Counted from the stretch's first letter, positions 51,693 through 63,330 are shown. The stretch: DNA of 64,000 nucleotides from Trematomus loennbergii (GCA_012861695.1 JAAOOA010000092.1:1-64000); one strand, 5' to 3'. Made by a program: numbers and translations. Notes: generated from the letters alone by a model not told the origin.

Positions 51693-52417
51693 ATCTCACA
51701 CAGGCTCCCCGATGTATAAACGCCCTGTCGTCCAACAACATCGACCCATCAAACTGTCCCTGACCGGCTTTTGGCTAACATCCACCACATCCCCACTTCC
51801 TCCCATTCGGTTGTAACCGTGGAGAAGTCGGGGCCGCAGCTTGGATAAGGCACACTCACACACGCTTACCTCGTGTAGAGTGTGCATGGAAAAACAGTGC
51901 GGAGACTCTGTATGGAGCCTACCGTGCATCATGTTCCCCAGGTCCCTAAGGAGCATGGGAAAACATAAGTGCACCACGTCCCCCACACTCACACACACAC
52001 CCTGTAAGGGGCTTACTGCGCACCATGTCTCCCGGGTCCCTAAGGAACCTAAGGAAAAAACATAAGCGCATTATGTCCCCTCTCACCAGTCATGTGTTGC
52101 CCCGGCAAGCAAAGACGATGAGAAAGAGCCAGACATGTCCAGAGATAAAACGTTATGAAAGGGCCTGGCGTAGACCAAGACGCCGCCGTGCATATATCCT
52201 CTACACTCACGCCGCTGAATAAGGCTGTTGGTACAGCCACAGCTCGTGTAGAGTGTGCACGGACACCAGTGCGGAGGGCTCTCTCCGCCCGTCCATAGGC
52301 ATGTGTAATGCACTCGCAGAGCCATCCTGTCAGGCGCCTCTTGGAGAGAGCTTTTCCAGCCACACCATCCCCAAAGCACACAAACAGCTGTTCAGTGTGC
52401 CTAATGGCAGCCGTGCA
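51693..52417 (-). mobile_element. DIRS tyrosine recombinase C-terminal portion and 3' region
   Basis: The minus-strand frame down from 52,417 reads SKRRLTGWLCECITHAYG, then LRTGVRAHSTRAVAVPTALF, and GVSVEDICTAASWSTPGPFI. The R-A-H-S-T-R-A block holds the catalytic H-x-x-R, and the AASWSTPGPFITFY region is where the DIRS recombinase has its final active-site segment. It continues from 54,569 once the hAT insertion is removed. Confidence 0.85.
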
Positions 52418-52425
52418 CTCTACAT

Positions 52426-54560
52426 CAGTGGTTCTCAACTAGTCAGGCCTCGGGACCCACTTTTTCCTTTGTCGCGACCCGAAATTTTGAACCACTCAAA
52501 TCTATTCAACAAAAATTGTGCTGTAATATATACGCTTTTCAGCATACATTATTAAAGTGAAGTACAGTGCATATATCCCTTCACAGAACTAAAGTATGCT
52601 TTTAAAAAAGGTTTAATGAGATGATGGAATCAAAGCTGAACTGTATAACATAAAAAGGCACACATGCTGAAAACGCAACCCCAGAAGGGGGTCTGGGGGG
52701 ATTGTCCCCCAGGAGATCTTTTGAAATACTAACATAAACTATGCATTCTGGTACACTCTGAGATGAAAATAAATAAATCTATTACTACCCGATCTATTAA
52801 TAATATTTGATGCCATTGTTTGTGTTTCACTTTGTTCTGACATCTGAACTTGCTGCTCCACACAGAGAGAAGAGTAAAGAGGAGATAGTTTGTGTGAATT
52901 ACTTTAACCTCTTAAGCACGGCGGTCCCCCCATTGGACCCCTCCCACCTTTTTGTTTTCGAGATAATGTCTCAGGGCTTCTTAACATTTATGAAACTATT
53001 AATGTGTAGCACCAGATTAACGGGAAGAATCTCAGCTAACTGAAGATATGAACCATTTTTACCAAAACAAAACACAAGTCTCATAAGAAGGGTCTAAATG
53101 ACCCCTGAGCGAAAAAAATCGAACGCACTGCGGCACACAATTCAAGATAAAGATACCCTTATTACTTATCGTAGCTGCACATACAATATAGCCGATTAAA
53201 GCTGAGACTCCACTGATTATTTAGGTATAGTATCATCACTGAGCGATCCGAACTTCCGACAGGGGAAGCAAACACAGACATCACAACACGTACCTTTACG
53301 GAGCTTTTACGGCAGATCGTCTCACCGTAGCTGTCAATTAGGTCAAAAGACGTGTTCAATGGCATTAAAACGAAAAAAAAAATGTCTACAACTGTTGATC
53401 CATAGGTTGATAATGTACCTGTACCTTTTAAAAAATTATTTATAATCCATAATTCCATTTTTTATGTAAAAATCGGAGCGGAAAAGTTAGCTGCTAATGG
53501 TAGCCACCAGAGTGTATGCAGCTTCCGGTTTTGGTAACGCGTCACTCTCACTCCTTATTTGTTAACGTGTTGGTGTGTATATAACTTTCCCTCGATTCCA
53601 TTGGCTGTAGCGGTTATAAAGAGATTTCATTCATCAAAATCGAGCAAGGGGGGCCAGAGATAGGTCAAATCCACCCAAATGACCCCAGAAGTGGGGGTTT
53701 TTGGCAAAATCTCTCTAAAAAGGTCAAATTTCACTTGTTTTGCATCAATCTTGATACAGGGTACTTATTATATGTTGTACTTTGGATTCCTAAAGCTTTT
53801 AGTCTACTAACCCATCATCCAAGGGTAGTTTTCACTATAAGTAAAAAAATATTTTTGGACGGACACTATAATTTACAGTTTTTTACTATGTAAAATCTGA
53901 ATTTTCTTTAAAATAAAAACATCTATATTGATTCTGACTTTTCTACATCCAACTCACAGGTTTATCATTACTTTGAGAATAAAGATTATTAATTTAACCC
54001 TTTTAGAAGGGAAGATATGGTCATTTGTTCTGGGAATGTCATTTTCGAGCCTGAGACCTGAAAAACAGGCTCAGGGCTTAAGAGGTTAAATTGTGTATAA
54101 GGGTAGATAGCTCCCATTGTTCTGTGACCTGTCAATCATCAAACCGGGGGTCATATTTCATTATGTGTTCATTTTTATCTGAAGTTGTACCCATGGATGT
54201 ATAAAGACTACTTCTACAGCAAAGTTATTCTCCGTGGGGACTTCCGGCAACAATCTTGATTCTGATTGGCCAGAAGACTCGAAAAAAACATCAGCAAAGA
54301 TGTTTTATTGAGAAGATGATCACTACGTGAAAGAAGTTTTCAAAACCGTTTATGGTCTCCGTACTTCCAGTCCAACGCCTACTGCATGCACAGCGTTAGA
54401 AAATCGGGCCTTCAAAATAAAAGTTTGAGTTTTTTCCCCAAAAAAAAAAAAGAGAATTTTTCTTTTTCAATTTTCTTTTCTTCACTCACACATCTGCGAC
54501 CCACTCGAAACGGGTCCGCGACCCACTTTTGGGTCGCGACCCACCAGTTGAGAACCATTG
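52426..54560. mobile_element. hAT element, 2135 bp, 8-bp target duplication
   Basis: Termini CAGTGGTTCTCAACTAGTCA and ACCAGTTGAGAACCATTG with the typical GGGACCCACTTTT and GGGTCGCGACCCACC sub-terminal blocks. Flanks CTCTACAT (52,418-52,425) and CTCGACAT (54,561-54,568) differ by one base. It contains another TTAA-type element and no recognisable transposase. Confidence 0.9.
52908..54085. mobile_element. TTAA element with CCTCTTAAGC termini (piggyBac-like), 1178 bp
   Basis: TTAA at 52,904-52,907 and 54,086-54,089 flank CCTCTTAAGC and GCTTAAGAGG. Termini starting CCT with TTAA duplication suit a piggyBac-derived MITE. The interior lacks a transposase. An AAAATGACCCC-like motif occurs more than once inside (53,092, 53,680). 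Confidence 0.8.
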
Positions 54561-54568
54561 CTCGACAT

Positions 54569-55508
54569 AACATGCTAGCGCACGCACTGGGCAGAGGAGG
54601 TGGAAGATTAAAGCCACCTAACTGAATAGCCCTTGACCTGAACGAACTCCTTAGGCTCTTGGAGCAAAGGAGGGGTTCGGTCTGAGTGTCGCCCCGCTAT
54701 GGTCACCCCGGATCAAAAGAAAACTTGGGTGCACCGCCAGAGCAGTCAGCTCGGACACTCTCTTGGCCGAAGTCAAGGCAAGTAGCAACGCTATCTTCCA
54801 TGACAGTGCTTTCAGGGAGGAGAGCTCCAGAGGCTCAAATGGTTCTGCCTCGAGCACCAATGGCAGGTCCCATTGCGGGGAGGAGGCATGCACTACTGGG
54901 TGCTGCCTCCTGACCCCCTGCAAAAACCGCAACATAAGCGGCTGACTGAAGGCTGACCTGCCTCCAAATCCCTCATGGCAGGACAAAATGGCTGCTGCAT
55001 ACACTTTAATTGTGGAATGAGTCCAGACCTGCTTCACCACCTCCGGGTGAAGCCTCCACTCGCCTGGTAGGGGCCCGCCTCTCGACATGAGGTCTGCCCC
55101 CCCGCTCTCCCGTTCCGGGACGTGCAGGGCGCTTAGAGACAACACTTTCTGTGAAGCCCACAACCACAGGATCTCTGCTGCGGTCAACAAGGCTACGGAG
55201 CGAACTCCGCCCTGTCTGTTGATGTACGCCACTGTAGTGCGGTTGTCGCTCCTCACTAGCACATGTTTGCCCTGTATCAAGGGTTTGAAGTGCTGTAGGA
55301 CCAACACCACTGCTTGCAGCTCTCGGAGGTTGCTGTGCCGAGCCTCTGTCAGAGGCCAGCCACCACCTATAGCTCCCTCTAGGCATGTCCCCCCCCCCCA
55401 TCCTGTCACTGATGTGTCTGTAAAGACTGTGATATAGGAGGTCACTCGCCCCAGTGGAGCTCCCCTCCGCAGATGCCCTGGGGATGCCGGACTACCGCTC
55501 CCCCCCAC
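54569..55508 (-). mobile_element. DIRS pol remnant: RNase H joined to tyrosine recombinase
   Basis: The frame from 55,508 down reads VFTDTSVTGWGG (RNase H first acid), HSNLRELQAVVLVLQHFKPL (second), VLVRSDNRTTVAYINRQGG (third) and LHVPERESGGADLMSRGG (fourth), the RNase H of DIRS-type elements. It then continues STIKVYAAAILSCHEGF, LSSLKALSWKIALLLALTSA and KRVSELTALAVHPSFL, the tyrosine recombinase with its first catalytic arginine. The N-terminal SAM-like part of the recombinase is missing between WTH and STIKVY, so there was an internal deletion. The rest of the recombinase lies beyond the hAT insertion. Confidence 0.92.
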
Positions 55509-56305
55509 TGCCGCCGAAGCCGGTAAGCCGGTTACGGTTCCTCAGTTCCGGGGGCGCTGTCTCAGGAAGCGGGTGCAATAGGGGCGTTATCCACTCTGGA
55601 CCAACCTCTCCAGGCTTGGCTCCTGAGAGGGACAGGCTGAGAAGGGGTGGACTGTCTGACAAAGTTATACAGACTATCCAGGCAGCAAGAACGGGATCCA
55701 CCACAGCCTTTTACAGGACGAAGTGGTTGGGATTCCTACAGTTACTGGAACTGGTGCAGCCGGGCGATTGATTCACAAACCATCGACCTCAAGGACGCTT
55801 ACTTTCATGTTGAAATTGCTAGAAAGCCAAAACACAGGAAGTATTTGCGTTTTGCCTTCCAGGGGATAGCCTACGAGTACAACAGACTACCGTTACTACT
55901 CCCTGTCCCCACGCACGTTCAGCAAATGTGTGACCACAGTGCTTTAGCCACTTCGTGATCATGGCATGAGGGTTTTATTTTATCTCAACGACCTCATAGT
56001 CATGGCCAGGTCCAGGAATGGGCAGATGTTCCACACAGCCCAATTGATCTTACACCTAACCAAGTTGGGGGATTGCGTTCAATTGGAAGAAGAGCAGTCT
56101 CATACCTCACCAGCAGGTGGGGTATCTGGGGATTTTGCTCAATGCAGCCCCCATCGAGAGCGAGGTGTACGCCCCCATCAAGAGAGAGGTATACGCCCCA
56201 TCGAGAAGGAGGGCAGGCTACGTGCCACTCTGTCAGAGAACAGACAGACGTCCCTGCTTCAGGCAGTTTGCAGACTGAACGTTGGTGCGAGGAAAGGAGT
56301 CTAGA
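55454..56305 (+). mobile_element. DIRS fragment on the plus strand: recombinase N-terminal piece and reverse transcriptase
   Basis: GLSDKVIQTIQAARTGSTTA at about 55,640-55,700 and FYRTKWLGF correspond to the N-terminal core-binding part of a DIRS recombinase. From 55,775 QTIDLKDAYFHVEIARKPKH and YLRFAFQGIAYEYNRLP (RT motifs A region) follow, then FYLNDLIVMARS, whose YLND stands where Y-x-D-D is usual, so the catalytic motif is altered. The order (recombinase piece before RT) differs from an intact DIRS, so this is a rearranged copy of opposite orientation to 54,569-55,508. Confidence 0.8.
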
Positions 56306-56339
56306 GCCTCTGTCCGGTACATTGAGACGAGTCGGCCTA

Positions 56340-57300
56340 CAGGAGTGAGGTACTGAAGCTCTCAGCGTGGTGTTCAGTGAACAACCTGGCACTGAACCCC
56401 ACAAAAACCAAAGAGATCATCGTAGACTTCAGGAGGAATACTACCGACCTCGCTCCCCTCAACATTAACGGTGAGTGTGTGGAGAGGGTCCACACCTTCA
56501 AGTTCCTCGGCGTCCTCATCACCAACAACCTTTCCTGGAAGGACAACACCACAGCTGTCATCAAGAAGGCCCAGCAGCGTCTGCACTTCCTGAGGGTGCT
56601 CAGGAAGAACAACTTGGCCACTAAGCTGCTGGTGACCTTCTACCGCTCTACCATCGAGAGCCTATTAACATACTGCATCACAGTGTGGTACACCAGCTGC
56701 ACTGAGGCCGACAGGATGAGGCTCCAGAGAGTTGTAAAAGCAGCACAGAGGATCATCGGCTGCCCTCTCCCCTCCTGATGGACATTTACACCTCCCGCTG
56801 CCTCATTAGAGCCAAAAACATTGTTAAGGACAGTTCACACCCCGGCTTTCACCTGTTCGACTTGCTGCCCTCCGGCAGGCGCTACAGGTGTATCACATCC
56901 AAAACAAACAGACTCAAAGACTTTTTTCCCAAGAGCCATCATTGCTCTTAACACCTGAAAGTCATACCTCTTAATCATCCTGCATGTGAAATAAATGTGA
57001 CTCTGTACATATATACATATATATCATTACTATTATTATTATAAATACATACCTGCTATTATTATTTATTACATTATAGACATTTTAGATTTTATTTTTA
57101 TACTCCTGGAAATAATTACTGCACTTTATTCCTTATTCCTAAGTATGTATGATGCGTGTATTTGTTGTCTTATGTTGTGATGTTTTTTTTGTTTTGATGG
57201 CACCCTTGAAAGGGAGAAGCATTTATTTATCTCATTGTACCTGTATAATGACATTAAACGATTCTATTCTATCTATTGGGCTCTATTCTATTCTATCTAT
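56340..57300 (+). mobile_element. LINE (CR1/L2-type) ORF2 C-terminal part and 3' end
   Basis: NNLALNPTKTKEIIVDFRRN, VHTFKFLGVLITNNLSWKDN, AQQRLHFLRVLRKNNLATKL and YRSTIESLLTYCITVWYTSC form the post-catalytic region. A one-base loss near 56,774 turns the frame into a stop before MDIYTSRCLIRAKNIVKDSS and FDLLPSGRRYR. The 3' end carries ATAATGACATTAAACGATTC with a (TATTCTATTC) repeat at 57,255-57,300. Confidence 0.88.
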
Positions 57301-57614
57301 AGCTACTGGTGGACAAGGGGCTTGCTCATGCCACGTCACTTGTGTCACTACGCGCCTTTGCGTACCTCAAAACAAAACACATATTTCCTATTGTTATGTG
57401 AACAATCGTTATGGCTGCTTACTGATATCTCTGAGGTCAATGCATGCCTCTTGTGGCTTTGGCTTTTCACAGCCATGCGATTCATGGTTAACATCTGTGC
57501 TGGTTTTACAGGAGCAGCTTTGGGTACAATTTGGTAACGTGATTTATTTATTTTCACAAATGCTGGTGTAGAAGTTGAGGCTGCGGGTGAATCAGCTATC
57601 TGTGTGTCCATGGC
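57301..57614. other. Spacer without recognised content
   Basis: Open frames here on both strands lack known motifs. Confidence 0.45.
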
Positions 57615-57770
57615 TCAAAACTGTTGGGTACCATTTAATATCCTTATCCGGAACCTGCCTCCCCTCCTCCTTCCAGGCACCCTTTTACAGCCTTCAGCCA
57701 AATTACCTCACTGGAAATAGTTGCCCAAGTCACCGGCATAAATACCTCAACCTCCATCCTGGACCCCATG
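57615..57770 (+). mobile_element. LINE (L2-like) ORF2, segment 1 of 3
   Basis: FTAFSQITSLEIVAQVTG and NTSTSILDPMPYT read to the left edge of the hAT insertion and continue in frame as LVKACLPQLTPLITTVINSS at 60,960 when the hAT and one target copy are removed. The order fits the segment just before the reverse transcriptase of L2-like LINEs. Confidence 0.85.
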
Positions 57771-58394
57771 CCCTACACCAGGCATCCTCAAAGTCCGGAC
57801 CGGAACCACAACTGTCTCTGGACTCTGAGCAAATTATACTTTTCATATGTATTATCTGTATTATCTATATTATCTGCGAGACATCGCCACAACGCAACGA
57901 GTAAAAATTCTCCGCTATGTCCACTGCAAACATCGCTCTGCATGTACTGTTCCACTGTCTGTGTGTGTCTGTCAACGCATTGGTCCAATCACATTCAGCA
58001 TCCCATCAGCGTTTTTTTCCCCACCAACAGTCTGCGAATCAGAGGCACAGTAGGGCGGGTCTTCGCGGAATGCGGGTGGGAAAAATGCGTGTGTGTTTAA
58101 AAAAAAAAGAGTCAGAGCGAGAGTTAACAGCTCATCTAGTTGCATCTGTACTGTAGCTAGTAGCCTAGTTTCACCTACCGGGGTGGCATGGGGTGGCAAC
58201 TGCCACCCTAAAAATAGGCCTTGCCACCCCAGCTGCCACCCCAGTTGGCAGCTTTGTTTTGAAAGAAAAGTTGTCCTGGCCGTCTTGTAACCCCTCCCCC
58301 GGCCCTGGCGCGAGCGTGGAAATATGATTGGCGGCAATTTCATTTGAACGGGACGGCGCAAAACGAGAAGCATTCGGACCCAAGTGCTGAAGGA

Positions 58395-58544
58395 ATGAGG
58401 TATTTGCGGTCTACAATGACAGAGAAGAGACTGTCAAGTTTGGCTGTACTCAGCATTGAATCAAAACGCACTAAAGCTGTTGATCTTAATACGTTTGTGA
58501 GGCGTTTTGCTGAACAAAATGGTAATCGCCGCATTCAGCTGTAA
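58395..58544 (+). pseudogene. hAT transposase C-terminal remnant
   Basis: The frame MRYLRSTMTEKRLSSLAVLS, then IESKRTKAVDLNTFVRRFA and NRRIQL, ends in TAA. It is the C-terminal end of the dimerisation domain of hAT transposases (TTF/ZMYM-like type), where a run of E-x-R-L-S-x-L-A-L-L-S is characteristic. No DDE core precedes it, so only the last exon or tail survives. Confidence 0.8.
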
Positions 58545-58914
58545 TAGACATGTCAACTTGATGCTCTGCTCACAGATGAGCATACAAAACTGTTAAAATG
58601 ATGACCTTACGTGTGTAAATATATTTAGTTTGTTGGAGATGTGTTGGGCCTGACGAACCTCAGTGGACACAGAAGCGGGCAAGACATTCATAAAGCAATA
58701 ATGGGAATGCTGAATGAAAGAGGGTGCAGCTGCCTTTATTCATAACTGTGCAGCTTGTTGATAAATCGTGATCTTCTTGCTCCCAGGAAAGAAACTTAAA
58801 ATAATGAGACTAATGGAGTCTCTGAAAAGGTTCAAATTGGTACTTTAATTAAGTAACGTGGTTAAAGAACAAGCATAAGGTAAGGAAGAGACAAAGCCGG
58901 CGATGTCCCTGGGG

Positions 58915-60117
58915 TAGTGTTAATTTCGTCAGCTATTTTTTATTTAGTTTTAGTCATAGTCCTGTGTTAAATTTCCTTTTTCGTTTTAGTCATATTTAGT
59001 CACCTTCATCCTGTTTTTATTTAGTCAAGTTTTAGTCGACTAAAAGTCTGAGCATTTTAGTCTTATTTTAGTCGACTAAAACAGTAACTATTTTAGTCAA
59101 GATTTAGTCGACTAAAAGTCTGAGCATTTTAGTCTTATTTTAGTCGAAGAAAACTAATTATTTTAGTCTACTTTTTGTCAATGAAAACTGTTGAGTCTTT
59201 TTTAGTCATCAGATTATATTGAACATTTCAGTCAAACTAGTCTAGCCAAAACCAATAATTTGTCATTTTAGTCAAACTTATTTCACAATAAGATTATATC
59301 TTGTACTTATTTGATGAAAAACACAGGTTGAATGATTAAGAATGCAGCTTTGCAGAGAGTATCTGGTCAGGTTTGTGGTGTTTTTACCAGCTGTGTTATG
59401 GCCACATTGCTTCCCTTCTGATAAAACAATGCATTCGCTTTTTTTCTCCGCCTCATTGTAGCAAAAATGGGCCCAAATATCACATCGTTTCTTTCTCCCA
59501 AGCAGTGGTGGCTTTATACTTTTTCGTTGTCAGTCATTTTGACAGACAAGATCGTAACATTTCCGTCATAATCCATTATTACCCGTCGAGTGCACAATGT
59601 ATCACTCACTCGCGCTGACGGGGGGTATTCGGTTAACGCGAGTGCGACCACTGCTCCCAATCCTGTTGTTGCCATTTTATTTTCTATTAAATAAGGTTAG
59701 TTAGACCATGAGTTAGACCCGAGTCTTCCTGACAGTTCACAGTGTGCCGCTGTCCGGTGTATTTCAAATGTACCGCCGCGCGCGGCACAGACACACAGCT
59801 GCTGCACCCAGCCGCAGCACCGGAAATTGAACTGCTTGGAGAAAAACTGACTATCAGAGATGTAACGTTATCTTTGATAATATTTCGTCTCCTCATTTTT
59901 CGTCAACGAAAGTAAAGAGAGATTTTGGCATAGTTTTTATTTAGTAAACTACATTTTCGTCTCGTCACTTTTCGTCAACGATATTGCATGATGATTTCGT
60001 TACAGTTATTGTTTACTGCCGTCGGTGCCGTCTCGTCATCGTCTCGTTTTCGTCATGGAAAAAAAGGTCGTTGACGAACATATTTCGTCATAGTTTTAGT
60101 CAACGAAATTAACACTA
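58915..60117. mobile_element. hAT-type MITE, 1203 bp, perfect 8-bp target duplication
   Basis: CCCTGGGG at 58,907-58,914 and 60,118-60,125. Ends TAGTGTTAATTTCGT and ACGAAATTAACACTA. The left part contains many TTTTAGTC/GACTAAAA blocks, with an about 70-bp direct repeat at 59,030-59,090 and 59,100-59,160 (GTCGACTAAAAGTCTGAGCA). No transposase. Confidence 0.93.
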
Positions 60118-60959
60118 CCCTGGGGAGGCTGCAGCGTAGGAAAGAGGGCGGGTTGTACTTTCCGATCTCCTTTATACTTTTCTTGTTCTCTCCCGCTGTG
60201 CAGATAGGGGGACCGCCCTCCTCATCTGCATGGTTCAACATCGCGTGAAACAGAGGATTTCGACATTCTGTATTCCCTGCCTACTTCCTTAAGCCTTTTC
60301 TCCTCCTTATCTCCTTCATGACTTTCTATTTAATACCTTATAAACAGCTGTAAGTTAGTTTAGAAATCCTAGAAACACCTTTACGGCACAGTTCTCATTT
60401 ACGGTAACTCCCTCTGACGTCATAGCTACTCACGTATGTGAAAACACTTTACGATCAACTGTACCTTCATTTAATATTCAGCAGTAATAATATCTCGACG
60501 TCTATAGATGTAGTGTTAAAGTCCGTAGGTTTTGGTGTGTAACACTCCATGTCATTTTCACTTTACATTCAGAAAACACATTGTTAGCGACATTCTACAT
60601 ACTGACCGGATATGAAGGATTTTCAGAATAAAAGCTTGGCATTGAGATTTCCTGAGAACTTCCGGATTTTTCACAATAAAACAGCTTTTAAACTGACGAT
60701 ATGTTTTAGACTAAATGATGCAATTAAACATTGATTTTAATTTCTAACAATCTCTTACACTGCGACTCTGAGGGATCAAGCACAGACACAATAACAATGA
60801 AAACTGCTGCATACAGATTATTTTTGTTTTTGCAACCTCGTGTTAAGAATCTTGTTGCAATTGTTTAAAAGTTTGAATGACCGTAATAACGGACCTTTGT
60901 CTTATTGAAAAAAAAATGTGGACCTTTAAGATTTGTATTTGAGTACCCCTGCCCTACAC

Positions 60960-61784
60960 CCTTGTCAAGGCCTGCCTCCCCCAACTCACTCCTCTGATCA
61001 CCACAGTCATTAACTCCTCTCTGTCCACTGGCCTCGTCCCCCCTGCTCTGAAACTTGCTGCTGTCATTCCCGTACTCAAAAAACCTGGACTCAACCCTGA
61101 TTCCCTCAATACCTACCGGCCCATCTCTAACCTCTACAATCTAGTTTCCGTACTCGCCACAGCACAGAATCTTCCCTACTCAAGGTCACCAACGACATTC
61201 CTCTCTGCTGACTCTGGTTCCCTTTCAATTTTCATTCTCCTTGACCTAACCGCCGTATTTGACACGATCAACCATTACATCCTTATCACCCGCCTTCAGT
61301 CCTTAATTGGCATAACTGGCACTGCCCTCTCCTGGTTTGAATCCTATCTCTCTGACAGATATCAATTAATTTCCATCAACAACTCCAAATCCCCCACAGC
61401 CCCCGTCAATCATGGCGTCCCTCAGGGTTCTGTACTTAGTCCTCTTCTGTTCATCATCTTCATCCTCCCAATTGGACATTCTCCATCACCACCAACTCCA
61501 GTTCCACTGTTATGCTGATGACACACAGCTCTACCTATCAACAACATATATTTCTCCAACCACACAGCTCACGACCTGCCTCACTGACATCAACATTTGG
61601 ATCTAAAATAATTTTCTAAAACTCAACTGCGACAAATCGGAACTCATAATCATCGGCCCAAACTCACTTACCCACTCAACCCAGGATTTTTCACTTAACA
61701 TTGACGGCTCCATTGTCAACTGTAACCTTGGTATCATCCTCGACCCCCCTCCCTCATGTTAACCAGGTCAAAAGAGCCTTCCAC
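60960..61784 (+). mobile_element. LINE (L2-like) ORF2, segment 2 of 3: reverse transcriptase
   Basis: LKLAAVIPVLKKPGLNPDSL and NTYRPISNL (RT1/2), ILLDLTAVFDTINHYIL (motif A), ALSWFESYLSDRYQLISINN, HGVPQGSVLSPLLF (motif B), and FHCYADDTQLYLST (motif C, YADD present). This is a different LINE family from the FADD-type copies elsewhere in the window. Some frames are shifted, part between RT2 and motif A is deleted, and it ends at the TTAA insertion. Confidence 0.92.
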
Positions 61785-61788
61785 TTAA

Positions 61789-63326
61789 AGTGGACCTATG
61801 ATGCAAAATGCACTTTTGTACGTCTTTTATACATGAATATGTGTCCCCGGTGTTCCAGGGAACTCACCAAGTGTCAGAAAATACAACCCTCTCTCTTTTC
61901 CTCCGTACCCAAATCTTTTAAAAACGGGGCTACAACGAGCGGATACAGATTCCATCCGACCCGACGTCAGCCCGGAATAGTGGGCGGTGACGCTCCGCCT
62001 ACATGGGCAATGCTCCACCTATCATGGGAATGAGAGGATGGGCCACGGCCACGGCCATGGGCCAACCCATCTGTGTTATTTGCCAGCATGTCTAAGGCAG
62101 TGAAAAGTTGTACTGTTGTTGGCTGCAAAAATCGGGACAAGGGACTGCATGCAATGCCATCCCTGGAAAAACACTGGCCCCCCCACTTTTGAGCCCTGCC
62201 CTACATTTTCGCAGCGGCGGATGCCGCGGAACACAGTACAAATATCGTTTCAATAATTCCCCTCTACTCTAAAGTCGCATCTAAAACGCGATCTGATCTA
62301 GCTGTGTATATTTTGTTATTTGTTATTGTTATATTCAATCTCATTAGCTACAGGCATTTTTTAAGCTTGTAAAGGGAAGATGACAGCTCTCACTCGCCAC
62401 TCTGCTGTTCCACAGCGCCGCTTCCCCTCCCTCTGCTGAAATTATGAATGTAAGGCGTATAGTAATCATATATAACACGGCAGGGTCCGTTACAGTTTGT
62501 TTGTATCTGATTTCAAATAAACAAAGTCTTGGCTTTCAGAATATTAAACTTGTTTCGGCAAATTCAGATGATAAATACAACTTTGAAATTGTATTTATTA
62601 TAATTATCCAAATAGTATTTTCTCATCCTGAATACTAAATTGAGATGATTTTGTTCTAACTATGTTTCTTCTATACAGGCCAGCACCTCACATACTACCA
62701 GCGGAAAACCTGTGATGATAGATGATAGATTCTGCATGTCAAACTGACCCACCGAAGCTGCGTACTGTAGTTTTTATGGGTTCAATGAACCGTTGATTTT
62801 GACAATAAAGTTCCGACAGTTTATATAAAATGTGTCGTGATTATTCATGTTAGATGGGTAAAGTATATGCAGATTTCAAAAGCAAAAGGTTGTGTGTGGA
62901 CTTTTTTTTGTCATCAACAAATGGGTGTGTTATGCCATTGCTGTGTAGTATATAATATAATAGTAACGCCATGTACAATGACAGAATGAAATGAAAGATT
63001 GCATAAAACCATATACACCAGTATTTATTTTCATAAACAATATTAGCATACGTTTTACAAATTTGCATACGCTCGTGCCGGGGCTGTGCCTCGCCCCCTC
63101 TGCAGGGTGCAGGGGGGCGTGGTCAGCTGCAGCTCATTTGCATTAAAGCTACGTCACAGAATCAGCCCTTGCAAAAACAGGGCTGGAATAGAGCAAATAG
63201 AGCGAAATGAGGCATGGCTAAAATGCATGATCTGTTTGGTATTTTGAAAAAAAAAACTTCACAGACATGTTTTATATAGGTATGGCCCTACAATATATTT
63301 TTTAAATATAGCATGATAGGTCCACT
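61789..63326 (+). mobile_element. Kolobok-like TTAA element, 1538 bp, with THAP-like frame
   Basis: TTAA at 61,785-61,788 and 63,327-63,330. Termini AGTGGACCTATGATGC and GCATGATAGGTCCACT. Removing it restores the LINE frame (FHL then KNIARI). It shares ends with 43,429-44,404 but has a longer centre including a short THAP-like coding segment. Confidence 0.92.
62088..62191 (+). pseudogene. THAP-like zinc finger N-terminal remnant
   Basis: ATG at 62,088 opens MSKAVKSCTVVGCKNRDKGL, then HAMPSLEKHWPP and a stop. The C-x4-C spacing near the start, the following basic NR and the H-x-x-P position resemble a THAP domain start. THAP domains occur in P-element and Kolobok transposases, and Kolobok elements duplicate TTAA, so the two signs agree. 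Only about 34 codons remain, and the later Cys/His ligands are not seen. Confidence 0.4.
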
Positions 63327-63330
63327 TTAA

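Larger units (their letters stand above)
57779..60951. mobile_element. hAT element, 3173 bp, perfect 8-bp target duplication
   Basis: CCCTACAC at 57,771-57,778 and 60,952-60,959. Ends CAGGCATCCTCAAAGTCC and GAGTACCCCTG. A transposase C-terminal remnant lies at 58,395-58,544 on the plus strand, and a second hAT element is nested at 58,915-60,117. Confidence 0.92.

Noticed and set aside
55006..55437. Overlapping frames of 116-131 codons near 55.2 kb
   Set aside because: Shadows of the DIRS RNase H coding strand.
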